Source: Aplidium turbinatum
Taxonomy: Eukaryota > Chordata > Ascidiacea > Aplousobranchia > Polyclinidae
DNA length: 64,000 bases
NCBI GenBank assembly: GCA_918807975.1
Contig: OU964929.1
Coordinates: 13,843,197-13,907,196, forward strand
Direction: 5' to 3'
Shown here: in pieces, positions 1-11,300 of the stretch
Position numbering within the stretch: the first letter of the stretch is position 1
Layout of the letters: the number at the start of each line of letters is the position of its first letter
The notes under the pieces: model-generated
Seen by the model: only the letters and a program-made list of their open reading frames with translations
Told to the model about the DNA's origin: nothing
Database searches by the model: none
Program-made: the position numbers and the translations under genes

Positions 1-445
1 TTCCTGGATCCAGTATCAGGACTTTTGAACACTTTTTGTAAGCAATAATGCAATTATAATGCCAGTGGCTATATGAACTACACACACAAGAGTAAAACTT
101 ATAGCCTGAACTCACTGGGCTAACTGATATAGTAAATAATGCGGTAGTTGCGCTAGGCCTATAGCCTGGTAACTGAGCTTATCAGCTAGGCTACTAACCA
201 AAAACATTCGTACAGCTTCCCTGACAAGCAAGCCCTAAAACCCTGTCAACTGCAAGCCATTTGCAATTTGCATTTGCATAGCTTTCCATCTTAGGGTTTC
301 CGAAGGGAAAAATAACTGATCCGTGTTTCCAATTTAAATTTGAAGTTTCATAGCTGATTCTTGAAAAGTTGAAAGTTTACGTTTACGAAAGTTTAATTTC
401 TTGAAAGTTTACGTTTACGAAAAATTAATTTCTTGAAAGTTTACG

Positions 446-552
446 CGGCAAGCGGCGCGGCGCGGCTTTGTCATTTCAACCTTCCACGCGGCGCGGCGCG
501 GCACGCGGCGAAAAAGTCAAAAGCGGCCGCGTACGCGGCGCGGCGCGGCTTG
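446..552. repeat. GC-rich CGCGGCGCGG repeat block
   Basis: Three copies of a GCGGCGCGGCGCGG-like word, near 450, 486 and 535, stand in otherwise AT-rich DNA. The block ends in CGGCTTGCATCACTACAG, which read in reverse resembles the terminus of a non-autonomous hAT-like transposon. The matching left end was not found, so the element type is a guess. Confidence 0.4.
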
Positions 553-1361
553 CATCACTACAGTACACCATACACAAGGATGCCAGAGCTTGGCTTTTCC
601 ACGTAGATCTGGGTTTTTTTTGACCACATCTGGGTTTTAAGTTTTTTTTTTTTCAAATTTAGGTAAATCTAGGTTTTTTGATTTTTAACTTTGTACAGAG
701 CTTGCTCGGTATTAAGGCACAATTGGCTCCTCGGTAAATGGTCCACATTGCAACACAAAAATGATAAGGTAATGTTTTTTGCATCAGCTAGTGTAGTCAG
801 TGAGGTACAGCTGGTATACATTAGTCTAGTGAGTTGTTGTGAGCAGGTTTTAATTGATACGTATATTTGTCATCATGTATTACGCTTCTCAGGGGTATTG
901 GTATTAGGCTGCCTAAGCTATAAGACTCAAATACCGTACGACTACCGGTATTAGTGTAGCTCTAATGTTATAAACTTAACTGAAGTCTTCTACAGTACCG
1001 GTATTCTTACAAAAATGAGTGATGAAAATGAAACACCCAAAAAGAAGCAAAGATTGTGGTATGGACAATCATTCAAAAAAGGGCGATTCATTACATGAGG
1101 TTTTTGATTGATGAACCAACTTTCAGAAAACATTCGCTTTTTATAATCACTTTCAACTTTTAGAATTGCTCCAAGTTATTTTATGATTTGAAGTTATGGC
1201 ATGCATGCAAGAAGCAGAATGTTCCAGGCGTTGATATTTGAAAGCTCTTTTGTGTTCATTAATGCAAGATTTAAGATCTCGATCTCATATTATTTAATTT
1301 AATGCCTGGTGAACAGCCTCATTCTTTTTCAGTAATATGATATTTCATCATTAGCTTAGGC

Positions 1362-1832
1362 CAGTGGTTTTTAACCAGGGTTCCGCCAGTAAGTGTAGGG
1401 GTTCCGCAACTTTACATTCAAATCCGAGAGTCTATTTTTATTATTATATGGTATGCATATTGTTTAAATATAATCAAATATTGATTAGGTTTGCCACTAT
1501 TAATAAATCTGCTACACTTTAACACGTTCCCTGCAATCCCGGATTTTCGTTGTTTTCTTATGGTGCGATTAAGCTTTTTACAAGGTGCTGGTTTACAAGT
1601 GCAAAATTTTGCGACTTATACACGGATAAATACGGTAGTATTTATTTGCATCAGACAAAGCTGTCCATTAAAACAACGAAAGAAGACATAGACTGGATGT
1701 CGGCATAAATCAAATTTGGTTTAATTTTGCATTAAATACCGGTATGCTTTCATTGAATATTTTTATGGGGGGTCGCGAGGCCACATTGATTGCTCTGAGA
1801 GGGCGCGCTACAAGAAAGGTTGAAAACCACTG
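1362..1832. mobile_element. old non-autonomous hAT-like relic (copy 1)
   Basis: The left end CAGTGGTTTTTAACC and the right end GGTTGAAAACCACTG form short terminal inverted repeats. Inner parts, such as TTTTATGGGGGGTCGCGAGG and GCATTAAAT, match the element at 52392-53171, so the two are copies of one family. No 8-bp duplication is visible at this copy, consistent with age or decay of the flank. Confidence 0.6.
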
Positions 1833-2141
1833 ATATAAAAATAATTTTCATCATTTTGTATGTTAGCCTATTAACTAAGCATGTTCAGTTGTTCACACTG
1901 ATTGCTACCTATTTACACAAGCCTAAGTGTATACTTATTTGAGCAAGCATATAAATCAATGCACCATAATTATATCTGTCACTTGTTGCATTTTTTCCAA
2001 ATATTATATGAGTATCTTGCTTGCAATAAACTTAGTATATATATATATTTCTTTTGTTATCAGAATGGATAAACACACAGCACTTTAATTGTAATTTTAG
2101 TAAATTTGTATTCTATCTTAATAGAATAAAATTGATAAAAC

Positions 2142-5118
2142 ATGTTTCAAACTATTGGTGCAAACCCTTCGAAGTATCCAAATTCCTTGGACAAAGAGGA
2201 TTCGACTGAAATGACATATCTCAGACCTAGAGGAAATGGTACAAATATTCAATCTTACTCAAAAGAATCGACGCAAGCCCCTCCTGCAGATGTGGTTTAT
2301 CTTGAAAGAGAAATTATGGCAAATGACACACTGCAATCTTTTTCTCTTCTGTATGGTTGCACTGTAAGTATTAAGTACAAAAACATAGAAGTAACCCATA
2401 ACCTTCTAGGCTTCTAACTGAAGATGGCTGTTGGCTATGAAGTAACCCTATACCAGGGTTTTTTTAACTTTTAGGGCTGTGCTCCCTTGACATCACTTGT
2501 AAAACTTTGTGTCCCCCTTCTCATTTAAGTTATAAATCAAAGTCCAACTACATAAATTTTACATGTTTTGGATATAGTTAGTTTCCTATTTTCCATTGTA
2601 CATAAATCAAAAGATTAAATAGATTATACTCTGCTTTTCTTTGCATTAATGAGAAGGAGATGTAGCTGCTTTTTTGAAGCCAGCAGTTTAATTCGTGGTG
2701 TAGTTTAAGACAACGCGCATCGCATGTCAAATTCGCAGCTAAGTTTGTTTCAAGCTTGTGTCTTAACACTTGCAACTGAACAAAAACAACTTTCACTCAC
2801 AAAACGTAACAAACAGACATTGTTAGCGAACAATGGACTAAACAACAATCACAAGAATAAACGCTGGAAAATAAAGTCAAAACTAGGTCACATTTCCAGT
2901 CAATAATTGTGCACTTTTGTAAGACAAAATGTGCTACCGGTACCAAGATTTCTGTTTTCCACTTGTAAAATAAGTAGAATACTCGTGCAATCTCCACCAC
3001 CTTCGCGCCCCCTTGGAGAATCTTTAAGCCCGCTAAGAGGGCGTGTCTCCTAGTTTAATCAAAAGTGGAAAAAAAGGAAAAAAAGCTATTGATTTGTTTT
3101 CTCCTAGTTTAACCATCACTGTCCTATACAGTTATGTAAAATACCAGGGGCTGTGCAGTTTAACCAAAAGTATTTGACTATGTAAATGTCGAAGGATTAT
3201 TCCCAGACTTTCCATAACCTAGGCTGTATTGTCTATATAGCCTTGTGAAATTTTGAGCTAGTATTAAATGCTATATCAAAATAACTTTGGTTCAATAGTA
3301 GGTACAGTGCATCATTTGAAGTGCCGAATGAATTTTTTGTTATTATCGAAGGAACTTTTATCTTTCTACAGTATCATATTTAGTGTATTGCAGAATCAGT
3401 TTGCCAAGATTTCAAACAGAAGCAATTTTATGTAATTATCAAATTAGTGTAAATTGTCTGGGATTTCTACTCCTTGGCTGACATCAGGCATGTGCATTGT
3501 GCAACCTTTTTTATTCGCGGACCAAATTTGAAACTTTGAATGATAATGCGGCCGCATCAATTTTTTTAACAAGAAAATTTAGTATCATTTCCTTATGAAA
3601 GTAGTAAGTCAAGAAACAGATTTATGTATGCCCTACCTTGTCATTACAAATTTTTGTTCCCAAAAACCTGAAAACTTTCCGAAAACGGTGGTGGCATATG
3701 CTCTCTGCACTTCAACAGCAGTACTGTGACGTCTTTTCACGATACCATTATTTTGAAAACAAGAAAAAATTGGGAAATGGCGGATATTGACTGAAACAAA
3801 ACATTCTTAAGTTCAGCCTCAAAATCAAGCTAAAAAATTAAAAAGGTTACATGAAAAAAACAAGCACCAAAACAAACAAACTGCAAATCTGAAAAAAATT
3901 ACGCAAACTCAAAAAAAATAAAAGCCCAAGTTTATGGGAAAACTTCAAAGCAACACACATCGATGTGCTAATTTCGTATTGTAAAATTGTAAACCAGCAT
4001 TATTATATTTACGTAATACGTATATATCACAAAGCTTCAGCGCAACATACACAGCGCGCGAAAATTTACACTTGCTTTGATGGGAACCACATCAGAAAGT
4101 GCGCTCAGCTATTCACAAACTTTTGCGATTCATTACTCCCTCAATCCGATTCAACCCCCAAAGATGAAAACAATGAAGTATAATTTGAGAAGGCTTGTAC
4201 ACAACATACATTTTCAGTGTTATGCTAAATGATACGCGGGCCGCACAGAACAACATGACGGGCCACCGACCGCTCATGTCTGGCTTACACGATAAAACAA
4301 ACTGTATGGTAACTGGATCTGTTCATAGATTTGGACAATTAATATGTTCCTGTTCTTTCTTCTTTGGCATATATATTACTTTGTTGATGTAGTTTTATAT
4401 GTTATATAATGTAGTTTCTTGGATTGTAATCTTTACATTTATTTAATCCCAGGTTAACGACATCAAAAGAGCTAACAGTTTAATTAATGAACAAGACTTG
4501 TTTGCTTTGCGCCGCCTAAAAATTCCTGTAAAACGTCATGGGCTCTTAACAGAAAAAGAGGAAGAGTTAAAAAGACGTCCAGATGCTTCGTCATCATTGA
4601 CTAGCACTCGATTGTTCTCTTCTTCAAATCACCATAGACCACGTCATAAAGATGACAACAATAAAAATGCGTCATCTGCCTTTCATGATGTATATCATAA
4701 CTTTGAGGAAGAACTTGACTCTGTGGACACTTATGAAAGCAACAGTCTCTTAACTTCCAAACCTCCAGTGCATTCCAAGGATCATGCTGTGGACTGCAAT
4801 AACGCCAGTAAGTTTTTGAAAAACGTTGACAAAGAAATACGAAAAAACGTTAAAAACAATGACAAACTTGATCCCGAGAGAAATGAAGTCCTTGAAGAAG
4901 TTGTATCAAACCTCGGTTCTGTAGGATACCATCCTCTACCTCTTCCTGGATCAGGTTCTCCCAAGGAGTATAATGGTGCTAGCTGGGGTATCAAAGGGTC
5001 AACGTTAATATTATGTTTTGTTGCTATATTAGCGATCATAATTTTTGTTATTGTTAAAATGTATGTCAAGGAAGATATTTCGAAAATGACAACAACACCA
5101 ACTACGGATAATGTATGA
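2142..5118 (+). CDS. LYSMD3: LysM domain membrane protein, LYSMD3/4 type
   Basis: There are two coding exons, 2142-2363 and 4453-5118, joined in phase 0 (donor ACT|GTAAGT, acceptor CCCAG|GTTAAC). Together they give 295 residues. A single LysM domain spans about residues 50-100 and is split by the intron; it has the family pattern NDTLQSFSLLYGCT followed by VNDIKRANSL and FALRRLKIPVKRHGLLTE, close to vertebrate LYSMD3 and LYSMD4. A conserved stretch with FLKNVDKEI and EVLEEVVSNL precedes a hydrophobic segment of about 22 residues near the C-terminus (ILCFVAILAIIIFVIVKMYV), which suggests a single-pass membrane protein with its LysM domain in the N-terminal part. LYSMD3/4 proteins are known as intracellular-membrane or surface proteins with a chitin-sensing proposal for LYSMD3. 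LYSMD3 and LYSMD4 cannot be told apart here. The start is the first in-frame methionine after an in-frame upstream splice-like site. The intron carries two hAT-like elements. Confidence 0.9.
2454..3121. mobile_element. non-autonomous hAT-like element in the LYSMD intron
   Basis: The left end is CAGGGTTTTTTTAACT and the right end is AGTTTAACCATCACTG. Flanking 8-mers CCCTATAC (2446-2453) and TCCTATAC (3122-3129) agree at 7 of 8 positions, the duplication size expected for hAT. No transposase remnant was recognised. Confidence 0.7.
3485..4282. mobile_element. old hAT-like element in the LYSMD intron
   Basis: The left terminus CAGGCATGTGCA matches the reversed right terminus CAGACATGAGCG at 9 of 12 positions. 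Flanking 8-mers GCTGACAT and GCTTACAC agree at 6 of 8. The subterminal regions contain GCGGACC and GCGGGCCGC words, as in the element at 57706-59102. The interior has no recognisable coding sequence. Confidence 0.5.
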
Positions 5119-6351
5119 CTGTCAATTTGTATTGATATTTTATTTTTTTCCAAGGCGTTTTCCTAATATATCTATTTTCTGTTCAACTGTTTAGTCTTAA
5201 CGTTTTAAATTTTTCAGCAACACAAGTGCATCGTATTTTCTTTGAGCTTTTTAAAATTTTTAGTTGAAATTATATCATGACAAGGAAAGATTCACTCTGA
5301 TCATGGGACATCTAACAAAGACCGATTTCTAAACGTATGAACTATAATGTGTCATATATTGATTGTAGTGTTTCATCTTTGTAGTCACATTATTTATTAG
5401 ATTATGTGCAATAGTCGTTCAGTCAAATTTTCCTTTGTATCACCTGAGCAAGCCAGAGACTTCGACATGTGTTCAATTATCTCAATACGGATACATGACT
5501 TTATAGATTTCAGATGTTAGAGACTTTTGCTGGTGTTGTCGTAAAGTTCCACATCAACTTTTTCACCATTTTTTTGCCTAAAGTTTAGTCTGCAATTAAT
5601 GTTCTGATTTTAGTACATTGTAGAAGAGAAAATTTGATGTTTTTTCTTCCTGTATACAATGGTATATCGTATCGTACGCCATGTGTCAGGCTTGTCAGCA
5701 CAACCACTGAGTGTTTTAACACAACCATCGGCTCGGTTACAATCGTCAAGAAACTATTGTGACGTTATCGTGACTCATTCACCACAAATATAGATTTGCT
5801 GAATTTTCTCAGCAGATGTGATCTCGATAACATATAATGACGATTCACGCTTTGCGAGATTTGTTAATCACAAGAAACATGACAATTTAAATTGAAACAA
5901 GGACACAAATGAATAGATCACATGTCTTATAGTTGCAATATTTTTCAAAGCAGTTGTTAGAGCAATTTTTGCTGTTTTTAGTGTTCAATGTCGTATATTG
6001 ATAGTACGTCTTCATACATTTGATCAATATCATCAGGATTCCCAAACAGCAAATCGGTCGTTTTTTTCACATTGATTTAACGTCTGCTCACTTTGAATTA
6101 ATGTACAAAGCGACATTTGCTGTTGGTTTAAAGGTTTGTGGCGAAACAACGTTTTATGGTTTATTTGTTATAGCGTTTTAGCTGGTTTTTGTGTTGTTAT
6201 GTTGCCAGATTTGTCTTGTGCCATTAAGTTAGTTGATGTTTATTGTACGTACCGTAATGCCGTGTGTTTCAGCCATCAAATTTTAACTAAATAAATTATG
6301 TAGATGACGTTACCTTGACAAAACTGTACACGCCTTTACATCCCGTCACTT
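5119..6351 (+). other. 3' UTR and downstream region of the LysM gene
   Basis: About 1.2 kb of non-coding DNA follows the LYSMD stop codon. An AATAAA polyadenylation signal lies at 6290-6295, so the transcript probably ends near 6310. No other gene is visible before the hAT element that begins at 6352. Confidence 0.6.
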
Positions 6352-8018
6352 CAGGGGCGGATCCAGAGGGGGGCGATTGGGGCGATCGCCCCCCCTAAAA
6401 CCTAAGAAAGTAGCTTTATTTTTCATTTATATGTAGGCTATAGGCTACGATTTGGAAAACGACATATCGAAAGCAATGTTGAATAAGTCTTTCGCCATGT
6501 TCAAAGATTAGGTTAGTTAGGCTAAGGTAGGCTATAATAATAACATAGTATTGAGGGCTCCAACTCGTGTCCGAGCATTGGTTTGTCTTCAAATCGAATT
6601 TGGCTTTGGATGGTGATGTCGTATGTGGCTTTGGAGGCCCAGTCTATGATGGAAAAGACGTGGGCAAAAGGCACATTGTATGGAGGGCGTGGTAGTTTTA
6701 GTTTTTCTTTTCTAATCTTTCGTTTTTCTTGGCCATTTTGTATTCCCTGGTTCTTGGACATTTTGCCTTCCCTGGTTCTTTTTCTCCAGAGCGATCTGTC
6801 ACTAACATAGTAGCCTATAAGCAGTGCTATTTTCGTAAAAAAAAGCACAGGGCACACTGTTAGATTTGCCAAAATGAAAAATAATACACAACTCGCAAAA
6901 TAGGCTACTAAGCTTTGTTCTACCATAACATGAATTATCAAAATTGGACGAGAGGTACAAAATTGTTTATTTTTAGAAATCCAGAGGGTATACTATTCGA
7001 AAAAGCAGAGAGTATACCCTCGAATACAGCACTGAGTATAAGGCTATTATTTCGTCACATTAGTCTAATTACCGAACGAAATTACTAAAATTTAAAAAAG
7101 TTTCCAAACTTTTTGCCGGCACTTGAGCATAGCCGCAACTTTGGCGGTGGTCACAGCGGTAAACCATAATCTCTTCGTGGGAAAATTGTAACGTAAGATT
7201 CCCAAATCCGTTCGTCTGCATGCAATGACCCAAAAATAAACACACTTTCGAAACGTCTATTCAAACAGTGTATTCCAGTAAAATTAGCCCGAGGCTATCG
7301 AAATGACTGGTGCAACGCCGTACACCTAAAAACTGTCACTACAATACAAATTACTTGGATAAAAGACGGAACCTTTGTCCAGCTAGCAAGCACTAAGCCA
7401 ACAGTTAAATGTGCGGCCAACTTTCAAACAATCATTTTATGAATGACCAGAATAGATAGCAATATCTCAAATTCACGTATGCAGTACTGTGACGCAATAA
7501 TGAAAGACAATTATGAAGTCATTTCAACAGGTGTTTAAAGCTAATGTAATATTTCCTGTTTAAACAGGCCCAAACAAGTCCTAACAAGTTTGACACAAGT
7601 CTATGAACGATGGTGCAATTTTGGCACATTTTCTAGCAACTTCCATGACGTAATATTCAGTAGACTTGAACGGTTTTATATGACGTTTGATTTGTACAGA
7701 GATTGGCCGTAACAGGCGGTCATACGTGGAACTAAAGCCATTGGAATTCTTACATATGTTTTGAGTTGAAGAAGTGTAATTATGCGAGGTTAATTTGTAA
7801 GCTTATTTTTGTAGAGCATTTAATATGATATCTCTCTTTTAGTCTTAAAGGAGCTGAGGATTGAGGAGCGACACCATAATGAAACTATATTGCAGTAGGC
7901 TATTACATGCTTTAAAAGTTGTCAGCAACATTAAACGACGCAGATCGCAAGAAACCTTGGATTTTTATATAAAAGAGTGACAGGTTGTGTTTCGAAAGAA
8001 CCGTTAGAGCATGGTTGT

Positions 8019-8268
8019 TGCACAAATGCCTGCAGTTAGCATGCTTCCTTGATTACTTCTGCACTCCTTTTGTCACGTGTACTCCGCGAGGCAGTACTCT
8101 GTTTTATTCGTATCATTTCATTCTGGCAGGCTAGCGAACAACAGCTTCTTTTGTTCTAGTTCTAGTGTTGAGTTTAACAATCTTACGTTGTGTATTTTGT
8201 TGCAGAAATTGCGATTCGATCATTTTTCTTTTGTTAATACATTTAAGAAAAATAACCGTCTTTGTTCA
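8019..8268 (+). repeat. 5' LTR of the Gypsy element
   Basis: This is 250 bp, TG...CA, and matches 13147-13396 throughout by eye. A 15-nt stretch at 8208-8222 is the exact reverse complement of the bases directly after the LTR, which is discussed as a self-priming signal. By analogy with self-primed elements the transcript may begin near 8207. Confidence 0.93.
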
Positions 8269-8283
8269 TGATCGAATCGCAAT
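8269..8283 (+). promoter_or_regulatory. putative primer-binding site, self-complementary to the LTR
   Basis: TGATCGAATCGCAAT directly follows the 5' LTR, where the primer-binding site belongs. It is the perfect reverse complement of ATTGCGATTCGATCA at 8208-8222 in the LTR. The known precedent is the Tf1/sushi group, whose transcript 5' end folds back to prime. No obvious tRNA 3' end match was recognised, but I could not search tRNAs systematically. Confidence 0.65.
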
Positions 8284-8314
8284 AGGATAAGGTTAATTTA
8301 AAGAAATTTGTGGA

Positions 8315-11300
8315 ATGGTGGTGATAACATGCGCCTTTCCCAACTGTAATTTTGAAACAGCCGACGTGCCCGAAGCGGTTGCTTGTGTGGTGCTGCAAAG
8401 TCACACGTACAGTCATGCTGCTACGACGCGCAACGCTCCAGCGCCCGTAAACCTTGGCCCGAAGCTAAATCGACCTACTGTAGATATTGGAGTTTCTCCA
8501 GAAGAATGGAGCGTGTTCACCAGAAGATGGAAGGCTTTTAAAGAAGGTTGCAGCATTCCTGATGAAGCAGCTTCAGTCCAGTTATTTCAATGTACCGGCC
8601 AAGCCCTAGGGGACAGCCTTCTCCAAGCTGACGCTGAGACAGTGAGCAAACCTGTAGATGAACTTTTGCTTGCAATGCGACAACTGGCCGTTATACCTGT
8701 CGCCACAGGGGTGTTACGGTCGGAGTTTATGGCGATGCACCAAATGCGCGACGAAAAATTTCGCGCTTTTGCAGCTCGTGCTCGAGGAAAAGCGGATATA
8801 TGTGCGTTCACTACGAAATGTTCCTGCGGGCTGAAAGTTAGTTATACAGATCACATGATCCGCGACACACTACTCAGTGGAATTTCGGACAGTGAGATTC
8901 GTCGCGAAATGATGGGAATGGACAAAGTATTGTCGATTCCCATCAACGATATCATCGCCCTTGTCGAGATTAAAGAAATGGCTCGCAATGCGGTACCATC
9001 TCATGACGTTTCGGCAGTGTCGACGTTCAAGCGCAAGAAAAGCCAAAGCCCTATTCCAAGAGACCGTGGACACATCCAGGCAGCACCTTCCTCTCCCAAT
9101 TGGTCACAAAAAACTCACTGCCCTAAATGCAATAGATTATTCAATCGTTACAGAGAAGGCCCCAGAGGTTGGAACACTACGCCTTATTCCCTTTGTCTCG
9201 AATGCTTTCGGTCATCTCGTCATAAAAACAAATGGGGCGCTCCTCCTAAAGATGCATCAGTCGGAGCACTCTGTGTAGCACCTACTGTACCTCAAATAGG
9301 CACATTTGCCTCAACACAAACTGACATCGCAGCCCGAGACCCAATGTTCTCAACAATTCGTGGTCCTCACCACACATTCCAAAAAGGGCATTGGACACCA
9401 TCCCGCATGCGAGAACATCCCACAGTTCGGGTAGACATATCTATGGATGACTCATGTCATCAAGGCAGGTACACTAGCGTGATAGCACAAGTAACAGCAA
9501 TCGCAGATACTGGTGCCCAAATAAATGTATGGTCACTGAAGAACTTTGTGCAATCCGGCTTTGGACAAGAGACCCTTGTACCCGCACCAAACCTAATAGC
9601 TGCAAATCGCTCTACTATTTCCATTACAGGAGCATTTCGTGCCATCATTCGGGGTACAGCGCACGGCTGCAATGTTGAACGTCGGTGCATGATTTACATC
9701 AGTCCAGACGTTGACAAGTTATACTTATCTCATGACACACTATTGCATTTAGGTGCCCTATCCCCGAAGTTCCCAACTCTAGGGGAACATCAGATCAAGC
9801 AAGAAATGGCGCACAATCTTATCGAACCAGAAATCAACGTCGTCAGACTTGTCAACGGTGGATGCACAGTACCCAGCAAGCAACTGGAGTCGTGCACTTG
9901 CCCTCAACGTGGTGCAGTTCCAGCTCCCCCAACCAAGCTTCCGTTCCCATGCACACCTGAAAACAATGACAAGATGGCAAACTGGCTACTCCAGAGGTAC
10001 GCCGCATCCACTTTCAACACTTGCCCGCACCGCGCGCTACATTGTATGGCTGGTCCTCCCATAGAAATACATGTTGACCCCAACGCGAAACCAGTGGCCG
10101 TTCATACACCAGCGTCTATCCCCTTGCATTGGCAAGAAAAAGTACACGCTGATCTCCTCCGCGACGAGGCTCTGGGAATCCTTGAAAAAGTCCCCCACGG
10201 CGAACCCACCACATGGTGTCATCGCATGGTTATCACACGCAAAAATGATGGCTCACCACGCCGTACTGTCGACCTGTCCCCCTTAAACAAATTCTGCCAG
10301 AGAGAAACCTTCGCCTCCGAAGCTCCATTCCAGCTGTCCCGTCGTGTCCCCGGAAACACTTGGAAATCGGTGACTGACGCATGGAACGGCTATCACAGTG
10401 TTCCACTGCGTCCTTCTGATCGGCATCTCACAACTTTCATCACTCCCTTTGGAAGATGGCGCTACACTAGGGCACCGCAAGGATTCCTATCCTCTGGGGA
10501 TGGCTACAATCGCCGTTTCAATACCATATTAACCGATTTTGTGCGCAAAGAACGCTGTGTCGACGACACAGTGTTCTATGATAGCCAACTGGAGGAACAT
10601 TGGTGGCGAACCATAAAATTCCTCACTTTAGTGGGACGGGCGGGCATTGTCCTTAACCCGGACAAGTTTCAATTTGCCCAACGCACCGTAGATTTCGCTG
10701 GATTCCGTATCTCAGAAGCAATGGTCGAGCCCCTCCCTAAATACTTGCTCGCCATCCAAGAATTTCCAGTCCCGAATAATATCACAGACATACGCAGCTG
10801 GTTCGGATTAATCAACCAAGTAGGAAACTATGCTCAACTGCGTGACCTAATGGCACCGTTCAAGCCGTTCCTTAGCCCAAAGCATAAGTTCGAATGGTCT
10901 CAGGAGCTGGATTCCGCATTTGCCGCCTCCAAATCGGCAATCGTTGATGCTATTCGCCATGGGGTAGAAATCTTTGATCCCTGCCGTCGAACATGTTTGC
11001 GCCCTGACTGGTCCAACAAAGGCATCGGATATTTCCTTCTCCAAAAACATTGCGTATGTGCTTCCACTATACCGGACTGCTGCTCATCAGGTTGGAAAGT
11101 GACTCTTGCAGGATCCCGATTCCTCTCATCGGCCGAACGACGTTATGCTCCCATAGAAGGCGAAGCCCTAGCAGTTGCGTGGGGCCTAGAACAGACAAAG
11201 TATTTTACGCAAGGCTGTGATAATTTGGTTATTGTAACGGATCATAAGCCATTGGTAAAAATATTCGGTGACCGTACGTTGGACGAAATCACTAACACTC

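Larger units (their letters stand above)
1..2141. other. 5' flank of the LysM gene, no coding gene recognised
   Basis: No reading frame in this stretch resembles a known protein. It holds a tandem repeat of about 32 bp containing GAAAGTTTACGTTTACGAAA (358-447), a GC-rich block (446-552) and an old hAT-like relic (1362-1832). A possible 3' splice site, TTCTATCTTAATAG, ends just upstream of the LysM start codon near 2124, so a non-coding first exon may lie somewhere in this flank. No convincing promoter was identified. Confidence 0.4.
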